Assembly: GCF_037975245.1 (NCBI RefSeq)
Contig: NC_092565.1
Location: 12,518,499-12,582,498 of the forward strand
Source of the DNA: Apostichopus japonicus
Taxonomy: Eukaryota; Echinodermata; Holothuroidea; Aspidochirotida; Stichopodidae
Direction of reading: 5' to 3'
Length of the DNA: 64,000 nt
The position numbers and the translations under genes are program-made. Under the pieces are notes generated by a model that was not told the DNA's origin, made no database searches, and saw only the letters and a list, made by a program, of their open reading frames with translations. The number at the start of each line of letters is the position of its first letter. Position 1 is the first letter of the stretch. Of the stretch, positions 36,307 to 48,300 are shown in pieces.

Positions 36307-39300
36307 CTGCAGGGTAAAAGTGAAAAGTTAACGTTATTGGTCTCATTTTAAGAACATGAAACAAATGTAAAGCATGGACTGTCAAAAATATTCAATGCAA
36401 AAACTACTGGGTACTGCAATTCTAAGAAGGAAAATTATTTCAACTTCCTTCTAAACAGATACTCTTAATTCATGGAGAGACAGTAAACTTAAGTACTTTC
36501 AATTCTGTTTTTGTTCTTAAAATTTTTGGGAAATTAATTAATTTTTTTTCTAAAATGAACTGGACAAATAGCTTGTATGTATGTTCTATCATAAATGTAA
36601 TGAGATTATAGAGCATTTATTTTGGGACTACAATATTAGCAAATGTTTCATATTGGATGTGGAGCACCATATTTAGGTCGACAAGTATTTACTCTCATGG
36701 TACGCTCATCTGTATATCTATCTAATATTCATTTCATTAAAGTTCAATTTGAAACATTATATCTTAACAAAGAAGTTCGAGGAAAAATTTCCTACTCTGA
36801 AATGAAGTATAAATTAAAACTCAGATTTACGTTAGAAGTTGAAAAGTTTCTTCAGTCCGGGGAGCATGTGACGAAGAAGGGGGGAAAGGTACAGTACATA
36901 CTGATACACTAAAGCACGGGTCACATCTGCGCGATTCAACACGCGATTCAACTCACAATACAATTGAAGGTTGAATCGCATAGTTAGACACGGGTATCAA
37001 CTTGTTGCGCAATAAAAGTTGCGCCGTCGATTTGCAATAGAGCAATGTCCTAATCAGCGCAACTTCTTTGAAGCAACTTTTCTGATTCGCGTGATTTTAG
37101 TTGCGAGTTGAATCGCGTGTTGAATCGCGTGTTGAATCGCGCAGATGTGACCCAGGCTTAAGATCTCACCTCACATCCACCACACTGTAGAAAGTTAGGA
37201 ATGAACATTGAAATAAGTCTAGGAATCTTGCTAGGCTCATAAAGATCAGTTAATTCAGCAGGTTTCAGGACATTTCCTGAACTGTTGATGACGACACTCT
37301 GTCTGTTCTTTGTTGGTTCTTTGGTGCGACTATTCAAATAAAATTCATTGTCAGAGATTTCAGCCACCTGTAAGGAGAAGATTATAAACATGGGAATGTA
37401 TCGACACTGGGCCCAAGGAAACTATCCTAGCAATTAATACTATGCAATTTGGTCCATATGAGAGGATGATATGTCATGCCATATTACGTTATACTGTCAT
37501 GCTATGGGTTGTGTCATGTCATGTTCTATGCTATGTCATACACAGCATAGCGATGTGATGGCACATTAAATGCTACCTTGTATTGTGACATGTTACATAC
37601 TTTGTCCTGTCATGGCACCTTACATGATATGATATGTCATGCTTTGTATGCTACCTTGTATTGTGATATGTTACAGTCTTTGTCTTGTCATGGCATCTTA
37701 CATGATATGTCACTCTATGTAATGTTTTATATGCTACCTTGTATTGTGACATGTTACATGCTTTGTCCTGTCATGGCATCTTACATGATATGTCAATTTA
37801 TGTCATGTTTTATATGCTACCTTGTATTGTGACAAGTTACATGCTTTGTCCTGTCATGGCATCTTACATGATATGTCACATTATGTCATGTTTTATATGC
37901 TACCTTGTATTGTGACATGTTACATGCTTTGTCCTGTCATGGCATCTTACATGATATGTCACATTATGTCATGTTTTATATGCTACCTTGTATTGTGACA
38001 TGTTACATGCTTTGTCCTGTCATGGCATCTTACACGATATGTCATGTTATGTCATGTTTTGTATGCTACCTTGTATTGTGACATGTTACATGCTTTGTCC
38101 TGTCATGGCATCTTACATGATATGTCACATTATGTCATGTTTTATATGCTACCTTGTATTGTGACATGTAACATGCTTTGTCCTGTCATGGCATCTTACA
38201 TGATATGTCATGTTATGTCATGTTTTATATGCTACCTTGTATTGTGACATGTTACATGCTTTGTCCTGTCATGGCATCTTACATGATATGTCATGTTATG
38301 TTTTATATGCTACCTTGTATTGTGACATGTTACATGCTTTGTCCTGTCATGGCATCTTACATGATATGTCATGTTATGTCATGTTTTATATGCTACCTTG
38401 TATTGTGACATGTTACATGCTTTGTCCTGTCATGGCATCTTACATGATATGTCATGTTATGTCATGTTTTATATGCTACCTTGTATTGTGACATGTTACA
38501 TGCTTTGTCCTGTCATGGCATCTTACATGATATGTCATGTTATGTTTTATATGCTACCTTGTATTGTGACATGTTACATGCTTTGTCCTGTCATGGCATC
38601 TTACATGATATGTCATGTTATGTCATGTTTTATATGCTACCTTGTATTGTGACATGTTACATGCTTTGTCCTGTCATGGCATCTTACATGATATGTCATG
38701 TTATGTTTTATATGCTACCTTGTATTGTGACATGTTACATGCTTTGTCCTGTCATGGCATCTTACATGATATGTCATGTTATGTCATGTTTTGTATGCTA
38801 CCTTGTATTGTGACATGTTACATGCTTTGTCCTGTCATGGCATCTTACATGATATGTCATGTTATGTCATGTTTTATATGCTACCTTGTATTGTGACATG
38901 TAACATGCTTTGTCCTGTCATGGCATCTTACATGATATGTCATGTTATGTCATGTTTTGTATGCTACCTTGTATTGTGACATGTTACATGCTTTGTCCTG
39001 TCATGGCATCTTACATGATATGTCACATTATGTCATGTTTTATATGCTACCTTGTATTGTGACATGTAACATGCTTTGTCCTGTCATGGCATCTTACATG
39101 ATATGTCATGTTATGTCATGTTTTGTATGCTACCTTGTATTGTGACATGTTACATGCTTTGTCCTGTCATGGCATCTTACATGATATGTCATGTTATGTA
39201 TGCTACCTTGTATTGTGACATGTTACATGCTTTGTCCTGTCATGGCATCTTACATGATATGTCATGTTATGTCATATTTTATATTGTACCTTGTATTGTG

Positions 39301-42300
39301 ACATGTTACATGCTTTGTCCTGTCATGGCATCTTACATGATATGTCACATTATGTCATGTTTTATATGCTACCTTGTATTGTGACATGTAACATGCTTTG
39401 TCCTGTCATGGCATCTTACACGATATGTCATGTTATGTCATGTTTTATATGCTACCTTGTATTGTGACATGTTACATGCTTTGTCCTGTCATGGCATCTT
39501 ACACGATATGTCATGTTATGTCATATTTTATATGCTACCTTGTATTGTGACATGTTACATGCTTTGTCCTGTCATGGCATCTTACACGATATGTCATGTT
39601 ATGTCATGTTTTATATGCTACCTTGTATTGTGACATGTTACATGCTTTGTCCTGTCATGGCATCTTACACGATATGTCACATTATGTCATGTTTTATATG
39701 CTACCTTGTATTGTGACATGTTACATGCTTTGCCGTGTCATGGCATCTTACATGATATGTCATGTTATGTCATATTTATATGCTACCTTGTATTGTGACA
39801 TGTTACATGCTTTGTCCTGTCATGGCATCTTACACGATATGTCACATTATGTCATGTTTTATATGCTACCTTGTATTGTGACATGTTACATGCTTTGCCG
39901 TGTCATGGCATCTTACATGATATGTCATGTTATGTCATATTTATATGCTACCGTACATTATGGCATGTTTTATGCTATGTCATGTTACAACGTGCTATAT
40001 GCTGTGCCTTGTCATTCATGCCACATGATATGTCATGTCAGTTCATGTCACGCTGTTCTGGATGTTAATACACTTTTTGTACATATTAGACAAAAGACAA
40101 AGACAAAGACAAAAGACAGAAAAAACTGCCTATGAAGACTATGAAGAGACTATAATGTAACTGAATATAAAAGGAGGATGGCACAAATGAAAGAGCACAC
40201 ATTATCTATAAGATGCTGTTTTGAAAGGACTGCCAAATGACTATGCTAACATATTTTTCAGGTTTTGCTAAAGAGAGACCTTTAAGAGTTGGAGAGGAAA
40301 ATTAAGCTGTCAGTCATACACCTCTAGTGAGAAAAACACAGACTGGAAGTGTATCTATGAATGCTGTGGGACTTTTCCTTTGGGAGGGGGGGGGGGAGGA
40401 GAATAATAGCATTACGAGCTGGCATCCTCATATGTAAAACAAAAGAACTTTTATCTTTCATCCAATACTGAGAGATTTGTATACTTCCCATGTTTTAGTG
40501 CAGCTGTTAATTGGAATATGAAACACATCTTCCTTTCCTTTCATAGCTATTAAATTTCGATGCTATGTGATATTAGCCACTTCTTTGGTTTTAAATTTTG
40601 AAGCTGAACAAGACCTGAATGTTACTTATGTGACATGTCCAAATGAAATATTCTCCTTTTTCACTAACATGAGCTCCACAACGAAAACAGTAATATCACT
40701 GTAAAATATCAAATTGAAATAAACTGTAAAATAAACTGTAAAACATAATATTACTGTGAAAAGCTGGAGGTAGGCAGAGATTAAGTTTCATGAGTCATAG
40801 TCTGAGAGAGGTGACATTTCATGCCTGGTAATGTTCTACATTCCATGACAGGTTTCAACGTTTAATGCTTGGAGTGCTCCTTTAAGGCTAACATGATGCT
40901 GCGTTAGGTTTTAGGCTAAATCATTATCATATATTCCGATTATTCTGCCAAAAATACTGCTTGAAGCTTCACAAAAACAATGAAGCACACAAGGAAGAAA
41001 TTCACTCACATTTTTAGGCTTAGAACAAATTCTTGGCCATAAAGATTACAGTTGCTAGACGAAAGGGTATTCCCTTGAAACAAAAAGTGGTATAGAAATT
41101 GAACATGTAGTTTAGTTTCTCAAAGATTAAATTTGTGCCTCAAGTCATCCTTTTAGACAGCTTATTCTGTAACTAGTCCTGTGTTTACTCTTACCTGACT
41201 TTCATTCCCATGAACATGCTTAATATAGCCTGGAATACGAAATGGCTTGTAAGTAGCCGACTCCACTTCTGTCCCAGCCTTCCATGTTTTACCACCATCG
41301 TCGCTGAAAATGATGCAAGTTTTACCGATCGATCCGTAGAAAGGCGCCAGATGCTTTGACAAGAATGCTGATGAGAAATATATAAATAAATATTTCAACA
41401 ACAGGAGAAGAGTGAGGATGCTCCTAAAGCTTACTTGGAATTACAAGGAAATGAAAGGAAACCAAGAAAAAAAAGGAAAACAAGGAACTAAATAAATTAC
41501 ACAAAGTTTTGCTACACAGCTGGAAAAAAGCTGTTTTACTCCTCAATTCAAACCACTAAACAGCCAGGTTAAAGAGGTCGTTTTGAAAAACTATAAAAAT
41601 CCATCCAACTTTGAAACAAATTAGATAATAACTTCAATAGTAGGCTGAAAAAATAACCTTCTGATGTTTTGTTCAGGATGCTTTATTTATTGAAAAGTTT
41701 ATAATCAAACTGTTTATTGGCTTCCTCTCATGATTATAGAAACTTCTTCTTAATGGTTCATTTTGCAAGAAATTCTTGACTGCCTATGCTGGTAAAAAAG
41801 ATACTTTCAGGAAACAGAAAAAAAGAAAATGTTTTTAATCAAACCCTGAAGTCAACTTGAAAATTAGATGCATTGAATCTATGATGCACAGTTGATCAAA
41901 ATCGATCAGTTTTAATTGAAAATGGAGCAACTGATTGTTACAGCAAAAATTATCAATAATTCTCAAATGTTGGGAAAACCAAAGAAATTATGCAAAGATT
42001 TTTTCTCACCTGTCAAACGTCGCAACTTCTTTTTGTATTGTACATTTCCACTCAAAATAATGCGTCCACTCTTTGCCAGGATACAGTGGCCAGGGCCTAC
42101 AATGAAAGTGAAGTGAACATTTATTTACAGTCTGAAAGCTATAGTTTTTATTTAAAGGAATTGTCTGGTGGAAGATTTTGATACATTGTCCTTGTAGTTA
42201 TTATTTTTCTCTTTCTAACCATGTAAAAATTGTCCCCATTCGACATTTTTTTCTTGTAGAAATCTGGTTTTCAAATTCACCAGTTTCTCACCAAAAGTAC

Positions 42301-45300
42301 CGTTTGTTCGAACGCTTCAATATGGTGTTTGACGTAGTGCTTGCAGATAGGCAAAACAGGTGACTTGAAGTTAGCACTCCCAATTCCGCAGCAAATTAAC
42401 TCACGTGTAAGCACATTGAATTGCCTCATATATATAACGTACATACTCGCGAACGTATATACTACGATGCTCAGTTGGTGTACTTGTATAGCGTTACACA
42501 TAACACTCACACTCAAACCACAGTTCATTAACTGTTCTTCGAACTCGCTGAAATAAAATTCACGGTTCAAATTAACAGTAAAAGGAAACTAATAAAGTAT
42601 TCGTTAAACCGAAAGATGAAACTTGGCGGGATCGATGTCATCGCAGAACTGTCCGATTGTAAACGTTAGGGTAGCCTATACACGCGAACATTCTTCGCGC
42701 TGGTGCTGGATACCGCGATGTATAAACAACGAAGAGCCTGCTGTTAAAACTTATCTTGTGTTACACAAAGACCACGAAACCACCGATCTACTAAATATAT
42801 TGCGGCTTACGGAGTTTTTTAAATCATATCTAATTTATAAGAAATTTCACCGGAAATTATTGAAGAAATTGATCGAATCGTTGTCAGAGCAGAATATAGC
42901 GCTGAAAAGCTTAGGCTTCGCAGAACTGTCCGATTGTCAACGTTTGAATACAGCCTACATGCGAACATTTTTCGCGTTGGAGCTGGATAGCGCGATGTAT
43001 AGCCTGAACAACTCAGAGTCTGCTGTTAAAATTTACCTTGTGTTACACAAAGACCACGGAACCACCGCTCAAGTACATGGTGGCTTAAGGAGTTTTTGAA
43101 AACATATCTAATTTTTAAGAAATTTCACCGGAAATTAAGGAAGAAATTTATCTGTATACACACGCTGTTTTTGTTGTGATTACCGTATAGGTACTGTGCG
43201 GAGGGTGGGTTATGACGCAATCTGCTATGGCAGAGCTGACGTCACGTATTGTACTGTTCAAATCATATTTGAAATGTCTATCCATAACGATTAAAAAATC
43301 GTTTCTCTGTCAAACGCAACATTAGCGTTCTCATACTTTGACAACATGTTTGGAAAATTATTTACTATTTTTTAAGGTAACTTCTTTGGGCCACCAGACA
43401 ATCCTTTTAATTATAGTAAGAAAGAATGAGAAGCAGAATGCTGCTTTGTTAAATTGACAAAAAAAAAGAACGAAAATTAAATCTCAACCAATGTTCGGTT
43501 TCTGAAATATGGAAAACTATAAGATTTACAATACACCACATTGGGCAGGGGAAATTGTTAATGGTAGTCCGAATCTCCGAGACCACTAAATTTCTGTTCG
43601 GAAAACCACAATCAGCTGTTGAGGTTGTCCGTTGGCCAACTAGTTTTTTTTTCATCAAATGCAAGTTGCTTTGTAACTAAATGATACATTGGTATCACCC
43701 CAACAGCTTGTGTGCTATTCACACCAACCTACACATATCTCAGGATTACAGTGTACATCCTACAGTGACATAGTGGCATTTTTATTTGCTATATTTTTTG
43801 GAACAACCAAAATGGAAGGCCTGGTTGTCTGAGGGACAACCACAAAAAATCCTTTAAATATTTGCCCTGTTGGGTAATAATTTATGACATCACATCCACC
43901 AATTGACATAGCAAACCATTTTGTTGGAGAGAAGCATCTACAGCAAAGACATTATAATACCCTTTTGTGCAATTTCAATGTAATGAAGAGGTCATATGCC
44001 AACTTGAAAGAATCTGATGAGAACATCTCAAACCCCCCACCCCACCATTCCCCTTCCACATATTTCATAATGTCACTGATCAGAATAAAGCAAATTTTTT
44101 TAACCATTAAGGCACTTGAATAGACACAGAGTGGACCAGACCAGTCATAATGTACTTGGGAATGGACGACTCTTCGCATGACTTTAGCAACTTTTGAACC
44201 TTGATTGGCCCTTACAAAATGACACCACCTTCAAACCATGCTCTCTCCCAAACGGAGCAAGATTTTTCTTAGTTGTTTGGGGGATGTGTTCTTCACAATG
44301 AACTCTTTCATATGAGCTTAATAAGATAAAGGTTGGGTTTGTGTTCCCTTTAGCAATGACCACATTCCAGCTGTTGACTGGAAACTAGGCTAGCTGCACA
44401 TGTATTCAAGATCCCTAAGAAAGATCCCTCCAGAGACAATCTGTCCCCTGACAGACACATAATTTTCTTGACATTTTTGAGAGTGGGCTTAGCTTCCAAA
44501 AGAGGAATAATGCTGGCTAGAATGGTGGTGATTTTGTGATAATGATGTCATTCAAGCATATTAAACTTGATTATATAGTTTTATCACTTACCTGGTGCAT
44601 AAATTAACGGCTCTGGAATAAACTCTTTGAAGATGTAAGTCATATCAATTGGATCCTGCCATGTTGCACCATTGTCTTCGCTTTTACGGCAGAACAATTG
44701 TTGGTCACATGTTTTACCAACAATCAGATCTTTTTCTAACTCATTCAAAGGAAAACTGGCATAAACAATAAGAATGTTGCCGTCCTTATCAATCACCGGA
44801 CAAGGATTCATGAATCTGAAAGATACGAACATGGGAATAAAGGATTTAACGTTTCCAGTTTACAGTACGTTGACAATGCATGAAAGTCCCTCAAGAAAAG
44901 CCGCTGGCCGTGAAAATCAAAAAGCTACTCGGGGATCACACCCTACTTCCATTCCAAACAATCCCAGAAAATTACCAAAACAGAAGGGAGAGAATTTCAC
45001 AGACAAATATGGCTTCTTATGTTTTCATGAGTATGTTGTTTTTATCATACAGTATGTACAGTAGGTATGCTACAAATGCATCATATATGTATGTTACATT
45101 CTACACATTTAATGATTATTGACTACAACTTCATAAAATTTATTAGCAAAATTCATGCAAAGTAATCAAAGTTGAGCACTTAGAAAAAGAATATGTACAG
45201 TAATTTCAGTAAAACAGGATTCAGAGCACCCCTTTTTAATTCTTGACTTGCATCTATGCCAGGTAATAATTTATCCAGTATTACATCACAAAATGCTATA

Positions 45301-48300
45301 TGCAAAGTGCTATGCAAAGTACTATGCAAAATGCTATGCAAAATGCTATGCAAATACTATGCAAAATGCTATGCAAAATGCTATTCAGATGGTAAAAATT
45401 GCTGTAGGAGTTCAAAGATAACAGTTTTGCAGTTCACATAGGAAGCATATATAATATTTTATAAGAGAATCTTCAAAACGGTACCCTTCAGAACTGCTAC
45501 ACAAAATTTGAGCAATAAATTATTCCATGCATGTTTTCTTTTATTTTAATAATAATCCTACATGATGCATACAGTAACAGGTTTGTATTTATCATAACGT
45601 CACTACTGTGGTCCTTCCATCTAAACGTTTGTTGAACTTATCGCAAAGCAGTCAGTTATTGAAGGCAGTTACTCATTGAAAAAAGCACTGATTTACTGTA
45701 CACACTGAATCTATTTTAAGATCCCCAAGCCATAATTGCAATTACAACACGGAGAGAAGTGCTCAACTTTCACTTTCAAACAGTTCATCGAGCAGAAATT
45801 TTGCAAATATTTGCAGCAGTGTTCATACTTTACCCTTAATACAAATATTAACGTAATACCAACTGTGTTTGTTATTTATTAACTTATGAACAAGCTTTGT
45901 GAGTGATCTAGGAGAATGATTAATTGCAAACACTCTCAGTTCCCTGCAGAATCTTGCTGATGTTTGGCATCCCAAACTGTTTAAATAACGAACACTGTGA
46001 TATTGAACGTAACCAAATCTCATCAATCATTACACATTGTATTGTTAGTTGCATCCTTCAAACTGTGTGCGACGAGACATGCATGCTTTTATCTTTCACA
46101 TCCAAAGTTCATTTCCTACTCAAATTTTTTGTTTTAAATCATAAAAAGACTATATGTCCCTTTCAAAACATAAATTTCTCTTTGAAATAGCAGTTTCGCT
46201 ATCGACTATGAGGTGATCATGGGATTCAATGCCTGGTAACACATTAAAGAAATTCTGTCAGACAACAACAGCAAAGAAATGGTGAAATAAGCATAGTAGA
46301 ACTTGTCTTCCTATGAAAGGCCACTACAGTAGTTCAAATCATGTGCTAGACAATAATGTGCTAGATACAAGAAAACGATATATATGCAACAGTTGATTCA
46401 TACCCTCGAAAGGCCTTGAGAACATTCAAGGTGGAGGTGTGATACAATCATGCAGCAGTCAGAAGTTACATTGTAAAGTCACATTAATGAATGTAATGGA
46501 AACTACCGATCAAAATCATATACTATACGGTTAATGTCTGCACATTTATAAACCTAAACTTATTACTATTCATTACGTATTACTAAGGAATGTGCATAAA
46601 TGATGAAGGTTAATGTAATTTCCCTCTGCCTCTACATTGTTGAAGCATATCTTCAGAAGTTGTCCTGAAGGAAGAAAAATTTCTCTCAAGTAGTATTTTT
46701 TTTTCTGTTTTACTGACTTCATGTTCTCTTAAAAAATCCCATCCTGTCAGTTGTTCTGGCTCGATCTGAAACTTTGGATCCGATACATACAGTATACAAC
46801 CTGATCACATTCAACATTCTGATTTAAATAATGCACTAGGTTTTACCTGTAATTCTTAGTCGCCTCGGCAACGACAATCAAGTCTTTATCCCATTTGAGC
46901 GTCTTGTCTTTGCCTGATATCTGAGCTCTTCTCAGGATGATGTCAATACTACCGAAGTCTTTATGGGTGTCTCGCCTTCCTTCGCAGAATGCAAAGATCC
47001 ACTTATGGAAAGATACCACTGCTGGTATTCTGAGAAGAGACATTACAGTACATCATAACAAAGAAATAGAAATGTCTGGAACAAACCTGTCATAGTTTTA
47101 AAAATCCAAATCTCACAATGGAGTATACTATACATGCTGGCTGAGCATAACAAAAATAATCAAATAAAATTGTAATTTGTTGCAGGTTGGTCACCAAGTA
47201 ATCAAGAATTTTAAGAAATATTGCTCAAATTAAGACAATAGTTTATTGGGAAAAAAAATTGACTAAGATGCCCAAGATCCATGAGTATTGAGTTCTTTAC
47301 CATATGTTTCACCTGATCCAAATAAAATTGTCCGATGATTCAATACAACAGGTTCTACATATATTTCAAATTTTAAAGCACTTTACTTTTGGAAATAAAA
47401 CAGGTTGAGTCGTGAGGCAAAAATAAAGACAAAGAGATACAGTACTTGGGCATCAATACAAGACATATTTTTGGCATATAGTACTGGTATTACCAGGGAA
47501 AGCAAACAGTAACAGACTGTGTTTACTTTATATCCTAATAAATTCTGCATTCTCTCTTTCTATTAATTCTAACTTAGTGGAATTATCTGTCCAATTAACA
47601 GGTCAATAAACATAAACAATGGTTTTGAGCCATTTTCTGCTTTGTCAACATGTAGTAAATTAGATATGTAAAGAATGATGGGACCATTTCAAGATGGTAC
47701 TGCTACACTGTAAGTCTGTTCAATTTCAAACTACTGTAACTGTGTGATCAAATGGCATACTGTTTAGCAAAATTAGGAAACCATGAGTGAAGTCATGAAG
47801 TAGATGAGATCTGCAACTCTGTGGATTGCCCTCTTGGTTTTTACTGTCATTTTCCATCTTATTATGATTTTTTCTTTTTGTAAATCTGCAATGTAACGAA
47901 CACTGTGACCATTCAGAGACAGAAACTTTGAGATGAAATTTCCAGTTCAGATACTCCAGGTATATATATAGTAAATTCAGGGGGCGAAAACAGCTCTGTG
48001 TTAGTTACATGGAAAATTGCATTCTGTACGTAAAATGGTGACAAACTTATAGTGAATACCCTTCGATTAGCAAAAAGATATCAACTAAACACACTGCTGA
48101 CCCATGAATTCAGTTTAAATAATATTGACATTGAGTTTAATGCTACACTCACCTGAAAGTGTTGTAGCCTTGCATTCCAGTCAATGTGGGGTCAAAGACA
48201 ACGAACGCTGTAGGTGCATAAAAAACAAAGAAAGTGGACTCGTATTTGTAAAAAGCTCTATAATTCTGAGACAACACAATATTATGGTAAAATTTGTCCT

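Noticed and set aside
37560..40060. CRISPR-like array
   Set aside because: Units are contiguous with no unique spacers, the genome is eukaryotic, and no cas genes are present.
37578..40135. Series of 67-179 codon frames with MLCHVLYATLYCDM repeats
   Set aside because: They are frames of an 83-bp satellite; unit length not divisible by three and all frames follow the repeat.
42623..43099. 158-aa plus-strand protein-coding gene
   Set aside because: Lies within a TTAA-flanked element in an intron, spans two diverged copies of one segment, and matches no family I know. Kept only as part of the element.
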